Part shown: positions 35,090-45,938 of the stretch, piece by piece | How positions within the stretch are numbered: the first letter of the stretch is position 1 | Layout: each line of letters opens with the position of its first letter | From: Archilochus colubris | Lineage: Eukaryota; Chordata; Aves; Apodiformes; Trochilidae | Assembly: GCA_023079485.1 (NCBI GenBank) | Contig: CM041104.1 | Location: forward strand, 2,233,676 to 2,297,675 | Direction of reading: 5' to 3' | DNA: 64,000 nt | The notes under the pieces: generated by a model | What the model was told of the DNA's origin: nothing | Database searches by the model: none | Seen by the model: only the letters and a program-made list of their open reading frames with translations | Translations under genes and position numbers: made by a program

Positions 35090-35176
35090 CACCTCCCCTG
35101 ACCGCTCCCTTTCCCGCCGCTCCTCAGCAGCGCAGAGGGCGGGAAATGGGCGTGGCCGCCATTTTCCCTCAGGGTG
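35090..35176. promoter_or_regulatory. GC-rich promoter-like core of unit B (E2F, GC/CACCC box, YY1 motifs)
   Basis: This block is nearly identical to 33807-33893, with about four or five differences in 87 bp. Every motif is kept: TTTCCCGCC (35110-35118), GCGGGAAA on the other side, GGGCGTGGCC and GCCGCCATTTT (35155-35165). The sequence immediately to the right differs much more between the two copies. Selective retention of the core, or local gene conversion, would explain this. The combination resembles TATA-less CpG promoters of broadly expressed or cell-cycle genes. Confidence 0.5.
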
Positions 35177-35433
35177 TTTTTCTGTGTGTTGTCCTCAGCC
35201 GGGGCGGCCACCACAGCCTCTTTCTCTTCACCGGGGTGCCGCTCCCACGGAAGAGAGTCTTTTTTGTGACCAGTTTCCTCGTTACAAAACTGAGAGCTGT
35301 ACTCTGCTCATATCTTTCTTTCTGTGTTCTTTCTTTCTGCATTCTTTCTTTCCTACATTCCGTTTTCCTGAGCCTCTCTCTGAAGGCGAGTGCTGGTTGT
35401 CCCAGGAGGTCGAGCTCCATAGGCTGGGCCTGA
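35146..35433 (+). CDS. Hypothetical frame B starting in the promoter-like core (doubtful)
   Basis: A 95-codon frame begins MGVAAIFPQG at the position homologous to frame A and stays in register with it to the shared SIGWA/STGWA block. There a TGA replaces the AGA of the left copy, so it ends about 51 codons earlier. It is hydrophobic because it crosses a CTTTCTTT-rich stretch. No domain, signal peptide or family is recognised. It is treated as probable non-coding sequence or a decayed small gene. Confidence 0.12.
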   Translation: MGVAAIFPQGVFLCVVLSRGGHHSLFLFTGVPLPRKRVFFVTSFLVTKLRAVLCSYLSFCVLSFCILSFLHSVFLSLSLKASAGCPRRSSSIGWA

Positions 35434-35935
35434 AGGGAGGACTGCCAGTGTCCCAGGACAACATCCCCCTGTTCCAGGGATCTGGGGAGAGCTGTCCTTG
35501 AGCCATCTCTTCCAGCTGGCCAGTGTATTAGTTTGTGTCAGCAATAGCTTAATGTGCAGAGATAAAAATTGAAATGTAAATGCTGACTTCTTGCAAGCAG
35601 CCTGGTTGTTCCTCTCTGGCATAGGGCTGTAATTTCCAGTAAAATAGCTCATCATTTACTCATGAGTAAAATAGCTCAGGTGTGAATACACTGATGGCTG
35701 TGATGAGGCGTTATGATGTGTGTTTACCATGACTGAGATGTTCTTTAAAGGGTGAGAGATCTGTGTATTCCTGGTTCCCCTGCAGAGATCAGGGGTTGGA
35801 ATTGTTCCTGGACAAAATGATCCCCTGAGCTGCAGTGTTGGGCTCTTGGGTGCAGAGCTAGGCTGGGTTGCTCAAGCTGAGCACCTATTAAAATTCTAAT
35901 GTAATCTGCACTTAAAAAGCTCTTGGTAGCTGTTG

Positions 35936-36289
35936 AACCTCTGGAGGTCTTAGAGTCCACACTCATCCTGCCAAAGCAGGATCACCTAACCAAAGTTAGG
36001 TCATACAGAAGTGAGTCCAAACAAGTCTTGGAAATCTCTACAGGAGTCTCAACAAGCTCTCTGGGCAGCCTTTTCCAGTCTTTCATCACCCTTACAGTAA
36101 AATATATTTCCCTCCTATTGAGGTGGAACTTCCAGTTCGTGTCTCCCCTTGTTTTATCAGAGGACACAGCTGAAAAGGGAGTTGCCCCTTCTTCTTGACT
36201 CACCCTTCAGATATCATAAACATTAATAAGATGCTTTCTCAGGCTTCTGTTTTCCAGACAAAACAGCACCAAGTGTCTCAGCCTTTCCT
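35936..36289 (-). mobile_element. CR1 LINE fragment inserted in unit B
   Basis: On the plus strand the reverse-complement landmarks of an older CR1 are present in order: 'acctctggaggtcttagagtcca', 'gggcagccttttccagt', 'tcacccttacagtaaa', 'ttgaggtggaacttcc', 'cacccttcagatat', 'cataaacattaataagatg' and 'tctcagcctttcct'. The far 3' tail is missing. The copy is well diverged. The left copy of the tandem duplication lacks it, which gives a relative date. Confidence 0.9.
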
Positions 36290-39200
36290 GGTGTTGTCTG
36301 TAGAGTGTCTGAAATACCCAGCAGAGTTAAGAGTGATACTAAGGGGCTGAGAGGTACTGAAGTCTCAGTGCTTCGTAGGAGGGCTATTGAGAGAAGGGCT
36401 GAACTTCATGGCAGATTGAAGAGGTCAGCATGCCTGTAGAGCACTGAAAGGGCTCCTCTGGGTGTACCAGGCCTGTGAGATGACTGCTGAAGAGGTGTAG
36501 GGAAAAAAAAACGACACCCCAACCTGGTGGATACAGATACAAAATCAAGTTTATTCTTTTGTCCTATATTATTGCTCCATGGGAAATCTTGGAGGGCTGG
36601 GTTTATGTTGGGGTGTGTGTGGAGAACAGGTGAAGATGGGGTGGGAAGGTGAAGTGATTAGAAATGGGGCATCGACTTGGCTTAGTCCCACCTATAATCT
36701 CATCTGGGTTTAGAGAAAGTTTTTTACCAGGTTTTCTTGGTTGCAAGATCCTGTGAAAGAGGGCAAGCAGTAGTAGTTCAATAAGGAGAGCAGCAGCATG
36801 GAGGGTGTGTGTTTTGACAGATACACCTGAGCATACATGTCCTCCTAAGTTCCACTGCAGGTGCTCGTGTCAGTCCCTCAGAAGGCAGATTGTTGCTGTG
36901 GGTCGGACAGGTTCCTTTGCTGCAGAATCCGCATCCCATGGGAACAAGCCTGGAGCCACACTGTCCAGGAGGGATGATCTGAGCTGTGCCCTTTTCTCAT
37001 CTTCTGCTTCACCACACCCTGCAAAGAAAAATCTGCCAAAGTAACTTTCTTGTTGTAGGTCCTCAGTTACCTTCAGGACACTTCCTTGCTGCTCTGGTAG
37101 CTTTCAGGTGTAGGAAAGAGTAATTAGTGTGTTCTAAATTAACTTTCAGCACACAGGGGTGCAGAAAGAACTTCCCCCACTTTTCTCCCAGTCCCCATTT
37201 GTCCTAGTGGTGGTGTGCCTCTGCCTTGCTCAGCCTTAAGCAAATGTCACTCCAGCACCTTCAGGGCAGTTCCAGTGTCCCCTTGGCTCTCTCCCTGCTG
37301 GCTTTTCTCAGGTGGGACTTGGTGGGGACCATCAAGGTGCTCAATGTCCTGGTCCACTGTGCTCTGGATCGGCGAGTGCATTGCACAGCAGCAAACCGAA
37401 AGACAGCATAATCGTAATTAAAAAAAAACCAAAAAACCCCACATAGTTTAGGGCTTGGTGCAGCCCTTTTCCATCCTGACTTGCTATCTGTCTGTCTGTC
37501 ATCTCTGGCACATGCAGTGCTTGGGTGGTCACTGAACCCGTTCAGCCTGGCCCAGGCTCTGGCTCCCAGGTCAGTCTTGCTGTGGCATGGCATAGTTGTG
37601 TCTCAGGCTGTGTGGTGGCTCTGGGAAGGCAGCACCATTAGCTTCGCTGGGAAGCTTTTTAGAGCAGCAGGATTTTGCATTACTTCTGTTTCCTTTCTCT
37701 CTGGTCACTTAAAAATATTTATGTATTAGTGGGAGCTACATAAGATGACTTGTTTGTGCAACTCATGTTTAATTATGCAGTAACCTACATTAACAGCTTT
37801 TTATCTAGAAACCTCAGTGGCTAATGGGGGGAGGAGATGCATTGCTGCTGGGATGCAGGAGGTGCAAAAAGGCACCACAAGTGCACATTTCTGAGCCATG
37901 TGAGAGGCTGGCAGGGGTGGCTGTGACATTTCCCACGTGGCTGATGAGCCTGGCTCGTGCAGTGTGTGTGCACACTCAATGAATGACCTGGCTCTGGGTT
38001 TCAGGGAGCTCTGTTTGCACAGCCCAAGAGCAAGTCAGCCCTTCATTCCAATCTTACCTTTGAATATTTACTGTTCCTGCCACCCAATGTGTTGCTTTGC
38101 CTTGAAAGGCCAGATAAAGGTGACAGTGCTTCCATGTCTGCATTTGGAAATCTGTTCTCTCATGCATCTTTACGGTGTTTTCTATAGGTACTGCTCCATA
38201 GGATCACAAGGTTTTTGTTAGCCACTGGTAGCCAGCCAATGGTCTGCAATGGTCTGCAGAGCTCAGTTATGCTTCTAGTGATTGCATGTGCTTCACTTGT
38301 GGCATAAGAAAGTAGCTTGACTCTTTCTAAACTCAGCTAAAGCAAGATTAATGGAAAATCAATGCGTGTGCTGTAAATTCTGTGTGGTTAATATATACAA
38401 TATTTTAAAAGTACAAAATAATAGAAAAGCAGGTAGAGGAAGAAGACAGTAATTGATGGATTGTATTTGATTTTTGTTGCGAGAATAATTGTGTGTGTAA
38501 AAGTGAGATGAGGCACTTAGCAAGCTGACATCATGTTCTGCAGCTCTTCCATCCATTTAGTCATGAAAATCACCATTTTCAGTGCACCTGGGAAGCTGCA
38601 CCAGAGGACAGTGTTACCAAGCCTCAGAGCTGTGCTGTAGGTGAGGGGCAGCTGGGGCTTGTCAGATGCTGACCTGGGGTGGTGTTGGCTCTGGACACTT
38701 TGTGTCCCATCACCACCAGTGTCTTGTAGGTGGCAGATCTTGCCTCTCTCAGTGGGTAGGAAGTTATGTTACCCTTGGCATTGGTTTTCCTGATGAATAC
38801 CTGATAGGAAATGGCTTCCTACCCACCGTGTTCCCAATGCAGTAAATCTCATGGGGGTGAGCAGTCCCTGCACTTAATGCTGCGTCAAACGTAGCCTCTG
38901 CCATGGAGCCAGAGCCTGCTGTGGGGTGGCAAACAAGATGAGTTCTTTGTGGCAGCACCTCTGATCTTAATGGCTTGTAATCTGTAGGCACCAGATTGTG
39001 GGTAGATGCAGAGGTAGCCTGCACCCCTGCTGAAAGGGTGTGGGATGAAGCCTAGCTGAGAACTCTGCCCCAAGGAGCCCCTTTTTAAAAAAACAAACAG
39101 GATACTCTGACACAGTCAGGCATGAGAACAAGTACTAGCAGACAGAGCTACTGGGAAGGCTGATGTGTTTCTCTTCAGGTTGATTACTGTGCCTCAGCAT

Positions 39201-39666
39201 GTGTTATTAAACAAAAAATAGATACAAGGGAATAAACTCCAGTCTAAAAACCCAAGGATGTATGCCTGAGCTTTTTCACCCAGCTTCTGTATTTGTTTTA
39301 CTGCTTACTTAAGGGGCTCAATTATGTCTTGGAAGATGTGGGAGGCAGAGGGTGGGGAAAAAACTCGTCCCCTAAAGGACAAGGCATAGTGCCTGAGGGA
39401 GGAGCAATGCTCCCTGGCTGCTGATGGGAAGGGAGAGGAGCTCTTTGGGATGGCAGTGACTGGGCAGTGCCATTTCAGCAGCAGCCCTCTCACTGCGTGT
39501 GTGGCAGATTAAAGTGGGTCTGAGAATGGGTGGGATAAAAACATGCTTCCTGTTCTGCTCTTCAAAAAGACCTCAAACTCTCCTGCCTGTCTTTGCCTGC
39601 CTTGCACCCACCAAACCTCATAGCAATTCCTAGTGGAAAAGAAGGAGGAATCAGACACTTCACAGA

Positions 39667-39766
39667 GTTTTGGTTTTTTGGGTTTGGTGGGTTTTTTTGT
39701 GGTTTTTTTTTTTTTGGGGGGGGGGTGGGGTGGGGTAGGAGAGGGGAGGTGTGGGGTGGGGGGGTG
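39667..39766. repeat. T-rich tract followed by long G-run tract (potential G-quadruplex)
   Basis: The left half (39667-39715) is T with short G runs. The right half (39716-39766) carries at least six runs of four or more G within about 50 bp on the plus strand. Such spacing is well suited to intramolecular G-quadruplex formation. It is low-complexity DNA and may be an assembly-sensitive site. Confidence 0.85.
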
Positions 39767-41083
39767 TTAAAAGTGGAAAAGGTGAACACTTCATTGCAAT
39801 TCAACAGGCACTGGGATCTGAGCTATGGCTATCTCCTGGATTCAGTATGTTCTTTGCTGCCTTAAAACTCTTCTTAGTTTTCCCACCAGAACTGAGGGGA
39901 GGGTACTCTTGTTCCATCACTAGATAATCCCCCACAGGAGGCAGAAATGCCCCAGATGTGCCTCATTCTCAGAGGTATCTCTGTAGGGTGCCAGCGGGGG
40001 GATGTGTTTGCCTGGGGAGCAGGGGCTGCTCGTGATGGGTGGTTTTGGGATGAAGCAGACATGTGGTGGGGCTTGGGGAGTAGTTTGCTGCTGCTGGGAT
40101 CCTTGGCTGCTCTCCAGGCACCACAAAAAAACCCATTTTGTTGTAAGTGGAGTTTCTAGGGGGGGCATTGCTGCTGCTTGGGGGTGTCCTGGTTGGTCTC
40201 AGTCCTGGAGGACAGTGGGGATTCTGGACTTGTGATGCTGATGGATCTGTTGTTTTGGGGAGGGTTTTTTCCTGATGCTGTCCCCCACCTCCCAGAGACA
40301 GATGATTCCTCTGCCCCAAGAGGCACTAGTGATGCTCTGGCCAAGCAGTGCCTGGGGTCCCCAAATACAGAATGGGGCTGGGGTCTCTTCTTCCTGCACA
40401 GCCAAAGACATCAGATTCTGAGTCTCTTGGGTGGCATAGTTTTGTTAAAACCATAGACAAAGCAAGTAATACAGTCAGCCTGACTGATAAAACCGAGCAA
40501 AAACAAGTGGTCAAGATCAAGTTTTTGTTGTTGTTGTTGTTACTACTGTTACTCTTCAAAGCAGCTGGATTTTGTTCTGTATCCTCCCCATTTCCACCTC
40601 TTCCATCCAGCAGTAATTTTCCTGGGGTTATAAAGGCAGTTGTTCTTACTCTATACAAATGCATTTCTGTCTTTCAAACTTTCACTTTTTAAAATATATT
40701 TAATGGAAAAAGCATACTGAGTAATTTATTGCAGCTGTTTCTGTCCTGTCACCAGGGAGATACTGAAAGAAGAACGAGTCTGGCATTGCAAGAAGGTGGG
40801 AGGGCTGGTGGAGAATAGAAATGGGAGATGGAAAAGAACAGAGGGAGGACACAGAAACCTCCTCTGTTTGTGTGTGTCTGGACACATCTTCATAACATGT
40901 TTGTGTGTGTGCATTTGTGTACACGTGTGTACTTTGTGTATGACAGAGCAGCTCAGAAAGAGTACTATTATTGCTGTTGTTAGCAAGGACTTTTTCTTCC
41001 TTTGCCAGAATAGAAAGAAAAAAACCCAACTATATTATTGTTTCATGCCATGTTGTACAAGATGCTAGTATGCAGGTTAACAG

Positions 41084-41120
41084 AAAAAAAAAAAAAAAGC
41101 ACAAAAAAGAAAAAAAAAAA
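41084..41120. repeat. A-rich tract
   Basis: A15 followed by GCAC and further A runs broken by single G. It is low-complexity sequence with no recognisable retrotransposed body upstream. Confidence 0.85.
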
Positions 41121-41638
41121 CATGAATTTGGAAAGATACATAAAGGTCCCTTGGGTGTTCAGTAATAAATCTTTGTAGCTGGAAGGCAGAGCAGGCAGAA
41201 ATAGGCCTGATACAACTGTTTTACATACAAATGAATGCTTATCTTTTATGTAGTTGACAATATTATTATTTCAAATCCAAAGAGAATAGTAAATGAATTC
41301 TGGTACATTGTCTCCATTAGGAGTGATCCTTGATCTCTGAATTGAGCGTGGTGCTGGCTTTGGGCTCCATGCAGGCGTGTATAAAGCGAAGGGGTGTGTG
41401 CACATATGTGCATTATTTCATGTAGTGGAGCAAGTGTCACTGAAATGCCCTTGTTTCTTCACAGAAATGTGCCTTCTCCATAAAGCTCCACTGGGAGACA
41501 GGAAAAAAGGGAAATAAACTGGCTTATGATTGCCTCATACTTGTAATTAAGGGTTCTGTACAACTGACTTCTGAACCAACAGCAGCAGGGAGCTTATTTC
41601 TTATTAAATACAAATTATTTCTTATTTCTAACTCCAAG

Positions 41639-41715
41639 CAATGTGGTGTTGGTGTACGCTGCCAAGTTGGCAGCACTAGGAGCCACGTTTGTTTTTACCT
41701 GTGGGATGTGCACAG
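41639..41715 (+). CDS. Exon-like segment encoding a short hydrophobic stretch (weak)
   Basis: A T-rich tract with 'tttctaactccaag' precedes the segment, and CACAG followed by GTAATA follows it. One frame is open across all 77 bp (from NVVLVYAAKL to CGMCTG) and is hydrophobic enough for part of a membrane helix. Three CpGs are kept in a CpG-poor setting. The acceptor is mediocre, no phase partner was identified nearby, and the family is not recognised. Chance is the leading alternative. Confidence 0.12.
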
Positions 41716-43202
41716 GTAATAAAAATTCTTCCCTTGTGCCCTGCCTGGCAGTGGGAAGTGGGTGCACTGACCCCAAGCCACTCCTCTGGTGCCCTTCCCA
41801 CCACAGGGACAGAGGCCACTGGGTTATTGAACCCAGCTGGGTGTTGAATCCAGGGGGGTTTTATGCTGCAGCCTGCTCTGTGTCAGACTGCAGAGAGCCC
41901 TGGGAAGGGAGACAGTCTCTGCTGTCAGTCCCAGCCTCCTTCAGTAAAAGAAAGCTGTAATATGGCATTTCCCTCTAAATACTGCCCAGTTTCTTGTGGA
42001 TACTGGGCAGTATAAAAAAATGTTTGTTTTTTGTGGTTGCCCATTGACTGCAAGCTGAGCAGAAAAGGACCTACTGCTAAAATGTATCTGGAGGGAACAT
42101 GAAGAGGGTGAAACTACTTTTATGAAGAGTAGCACAAGAGTAGGGGAACAGGATCCCCTTACTGCCTTCATAGAGCTTACTCCTTAAGCCAGTTGTGGGA
42201 CTTCGAAAGTGCCTCTAAACACGGAGGTTTTTTGATAGTTCACTGGCCACTGTTAGCAGAATTTTTTTAACTGCCAGGCATAGCATCCTGATCTTTTTCT
42301 GGGAGTTGTGGTTGGTCATTGTTGAACCCATTCTTCTGGTGATCTGAGGTCTTGGCACAGCTTGGCTTTTTTTTGAAGCTATAATAGGATCTGTGGCTCT
42401 AAGATCACCTCTAGATATGTGATTTTCTCACTGGCTTTGTCTCCTCATGCTCACAAAATCCATAGTAGATGGAAGAGTGTCTACACTTTGCGTTGTATGG
42501 GGGCAAAGAAAACTCAGATGATTTGGTGAAGGTTGCACAATCTGTAGCAAACTAAACAGCTGGGCCCAGTTGCCCCACAGCCAGGACTTGGACCCCCCTG
42601 TGGGCCACCCTCAGTCTGTAGCAGCTTTAGCTTTAAATCATCTTTCTGTGGCTAGAGCAGTTTGTACCACAGTGCCAAGAGTCACCTTTGCAAGGGCTCA
42701 AGCAGACTGAGGGAAAATTTAAACCCAAGAATGTTGGATGTGTATTGCTCTGGAGTACTTCCACTCATTCCTTTGTTAGGTAAAGGGAAAAATAAGTTTT
42801 CAAATCCCCCCACCTTTTTTTTTTGGTTTGTTTTGCCCCAGCTCATTGGGTTTTGCTGCCTCCCCAAGCTGGCTGCACTGCTGGCCCCAGCTGTGTGCAG
42901 CTCTCCTTGCCCAGCTGATGGTCAGAGGCAGATATCTGAGTTATGCAGGATGTGTCCTCCCTACTCTGTTTCTGTTTCTTGGCACTGCCAGACCGTGCTC
43001 AGTTCCAGGCTATTTCTTCTCTCTTCAGGTGCCCATAACAAAACCCAGCTTTGTTTGCTACAGGTTTGTGGGGTTTGTCTTTGCTCTTGGCTTACCTATG
43101 CCATGGAAATGTAGCTATTGAAACCTATATGAAAAGAAGTTTATTTTTGAAATAAAGCCTTCAAATTGTCAGAAATGGGCAGCTCAGAGGCTTGTACTTC
43201 CC

Positions 43203-43270
43203 AAAAAAAAGAAAAACCAAGATAAGAAAAAAAAAGAAAAAACGGGAAAAAAAAAAGCAGGAAGAAAAAA
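43203..43270. repeat. Purine-rich A tract
   Basis: Mostly A with isolated G and a few C; low-complexity sequence. Confidence 0.85.
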
Positions 43271-44210
43271 TACAGGAAAAAGATTAGCATTTGAAAGCAA
43301 GTCCCTGGTTCTATATTCTGTAAAATGAAGATAAAATAATTACAGAGCACTGTGGTATTCTTGTTGTGTGAGCGTTGAGAAGCTGAAGTCCAAAAATACA
43401 GAGTGCTGCTGAATCTAAAAATTCTGATACCTTTTCATTTTTCATCCAAGCTCTTGCGCTCAGCCCAAGCCAGCTCAGCCATGGGGCACATGGGGGTCCC
43501 CAGCCCCCCGTCCATGTGTGGTGTGGGAGGAGAGGGGTGGCAGTGAAGCCTGGGGAGGTGCCATCTGCCAGCAGGGCTTTGAAGAAGCCCTCAGACTCCC
43601 AGCCCCCTGGCCTTGGGGATGGGTTCAGTGCTCAGATTGGCTTCAACATCAGTGCGAGGGGTTATGGGCTGGTGATGAAAGAGCTGGCAGGGGGAAAAGG
43701 CTTCTGACAAACAGGCATATCCTTGAACTACAAATGAAATAACAAGGAATAATGTGTGCCCTTTGCTGCAGCCTCTTGCTGCCTCCCTGCCACAGTGAGA
43801 TTTGTCAGCCAAAGTTGGCTTTGAATAGTAATATTTAAAATCAGTCTGCTCAGGGGGTGTGGGGTGTCTGGCCCCACAGGCAGAGCAGTGCTGAGCTCTT
43901 TGGGCAAAGCCCAGCAGGGTAAGCAGTGCAGTGTGCAGTGCAGTAGATAAATATCTGGGAAATTATTTCTGGAGTGAATGAGAATTAAAAATAACTGCAG
44001 TGCAGAGAGCAAGCAGAAAATACAGAGAAAAATGCAGATGCATTTGTGAATATAGTTTGTCTGTTTTGTTTTCAACTGGAAGTTTTTGGGCAGCTCAGGG
44101 TGTTACCTGTTAGGTGATGGGGACAGGGAGATCAGAGATGCCACCACCCATGGGTCTCAGGGATGGGAGGGTTCCCTCCTGCATGGGCAGTGGAACTCTA
44201 CAGCAGATGT

Positions 44211-44693
44211 CTTCTTGTGTCCAGTTCTGGAGTCCCCAACATGAGAAGGACATGGAGCTCCTTGAATGTGTCCAGAGGAGAGCACTAAAATGATCCAAAG
44301 TCTGGAGCATCTTTGCCATGAAACCAGGCTGAGGAAGTTGGAGTTGTTCAGGCTGGAGGAGGCACTGAGGTGACGTTGTAATGACTTTCCAATATCTGAA
44401 GGGGCTCTACAAGAAAACTGGGGTAGGGCTTTTTCCTTGGGTGTACAGTGAGAGGACAAGGGGAAACCTAAAACATGAAGAGTGGAGGTGTAGCTTAGAC
44501 ATTAGGAAGAAATCCTTTCCTGGGAAGGTGGTGGGACCCTGGAACAGGTTACCCAAGGAAGCTGTGGCTGCCCCCTCCCCGGCAGTGTTCCAGGCCAGGT
44601 TGGGTGGGGTTTGGAGCAACCTGGGCTGGTGGGAGGTTGGAACTGGATGATCTTCAAGGTCCCTTCTAACCCAAACCATTCTATGATTCTATG
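44211..44693 (+). mobile_element. CR1 LINE, 5'-truncated 3' half
   Basis: About 480 bp of CR1 in the plus orientation. It starts at 'tgtgtccagttctgg', corresponding to the ORF2 C-terminal region. It continues through 'aggctgaggaagttggagttgttcaggctgg', 'caatatctgaaggggctctacaa', 'tagacattaggaagaaat', 'gagcaacctgggctggtggg' and 'gatcttcaaggtcccttc', and ends at 'ttctatgattctatg'. Frameshifts and stops break the ORF2 part. It carries the 'gagcaacctg' block shared with the copy at 19.1 kb, so it is a different subfamily from the copies at 21.8 and 59.4 kb. Confidence 0.95.
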
Positions 44694-45834
44694 TTAAGAA
44701 TATCTTTGGTGTGCAGTTTAAACCTCCATCATGATCAGCCCCAAAATATTTCCCAGCCTTACTGAGGCCTGGTTTGGACAGCAGTGGAGGCCAGAAGTCT
44801 GTCTGGTTTTTTAGTTTGCTGTTAAAAGTTAGGTGAGGACCCCTCTGGACTTTCAGTCACTTGCAGTGGGTGCCCCCACACTGGTTTCTGAGCTTTTGTG
44901 CCATTGTGGTGGGAATTATCTGTATCTCAGACCCTCTTCCTCCTCGTCTGCTGCACCATGGACCTTCAGGCTTCTGGGCTCTCAGGGTGTTACATATTAA
45001 AAACATTGCCTGCTGAAAATGTTGCAGAGCAGCTTTGTTCAGTCTGTTGTGAAGGATTGGTGCTAAGAGCTAATATTCTGTGTCCTTTGATTTGTCAGCC
45101 ATAAATAAGGAAAAAAACAACCCAACCGTGGACAATACTGAATGGCTCTGTAGCATGTTGGCTAATGTGGGAAGGAATTATGGACATGACTCCTACTCAC
45201 AGTTCTAAGAAACAGAAAAAAAAAAGATATAAAAAGACAGAAGGAGAAACCCTGTGAGCTTTGCAGAAGCACTGGGTATTTTGCACCAGAGGCTGTTGGG
45301 GAGCTTTGGCTTTTACCCTGGGAAATGCTTCTGTGAGCCCCACAATGTGCTGCTGGGGGACTTATTCCTCTTTTATTTGCATGTAATGTGCTACAGCTGA
45401 ATAGAGCTGCAAGTCTGTGTAATCACCACAACTGCAATCTGTGTATACAGCAAATAAGGGTAATATTTTTCTTGTACATTACTCTGTAGCCTGCTGAAAG
45501 CTTTGAGTTGGGTGCTCAGGGACTTGGTATTCTGGCTCTGTATTTTCTACAGGTGTTACTTCTGTGTCTGTTGTGACCCTGGTGTGGCTTCAAATCTTGG
45601 GTTTCTTGGGGATTTCTCCCAACAGATTTCCTTGGGTGGCTAAATACCAGCTCTTGGGCACGCTGAGGAAAGTCTGAGTGGTGCTGGTGCAGAGCAGCTA
45701 GCAATGAAGACATCATAGGCTGTGGAAGGGCTGTTGTTGCCCAGCATACTGGCTGATAGGAAGTATTTGTTGGCATTAGGGATTTAAATCTTTCTGTATC
45801 ACCTACTCCCTGCTGCTGGCTTGGTTTTCTGATT

Positions 45835-45938
45835 AAAAAAAAACCAAAAAACCCAAAATAATTAAAATAAAAGAAAAAAAGAAAAAAAAAAAAGAAAAAA
45901 AAAATCAAACCCCCAAACAAAATAAACAAAAAAAAAAA
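45835..45938. repeat. Long A-rich tract
   Basis: About 100 bp of A with scattered C, G and T. The centre (45872-45904) is almost pure A with single G at regular spacing. It is low complexity, and nothing upstream resembles a retrotransposed transcript. Confidence 0.88.

Larger units (their letters stand above)
35078..36790. repeat. Tandem duplication, right copy (unit B)
   Basis: Direct copy of unit A, about 1.7 kb long. The extra length comes mainly from an internal CR1 fragment (35936-36289, minus strand) and a longer segment around 35515-35690. The right-hand part from 'gaaatacccagcagagtt' (about 36312) to 'gggcaagcagtag' (about 36770) aligns with 34587-35000 of unit A with few indels. 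Divergence is clearly visible, so the duplication is old, yet the order of blocks is intact. Confidence 0.85.
36791..44210. other. Non-coding interval, no firm gene
   Basis: Mixed and AT-rich sequence. Noted items are a TCTG run near 37487-37501, a T-then-G tract at 39667-39766, a TTG run near 40525-40541, A-rich tracts at 41084-41120 and 43203-43270, and an exon-like segment at 41639-41715. No interspersed repeat was recognised by eye. No coding sequence with confident splice borders was found. Confidence 0.5.

Noticed and set aside
33784..36790. Reading the tandem units as the two LTRs of one endogenous retrovirus
   Set aside because: There is no internal gag, pol or env sequence and no primer binding site between the copies, which abut with only about 60 bp between. 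Clear TG...CA ends and target duplications were not found. Two LTR-like units remain possible but unsupported.
42828..43121. Hydrophobic open frame preceded by a strong T-rich acceptor-like tract
   Set aside because: No donor ends the segment at a sensible place. The hydrophobicity follows from T-rich composition, and no family is recognised.
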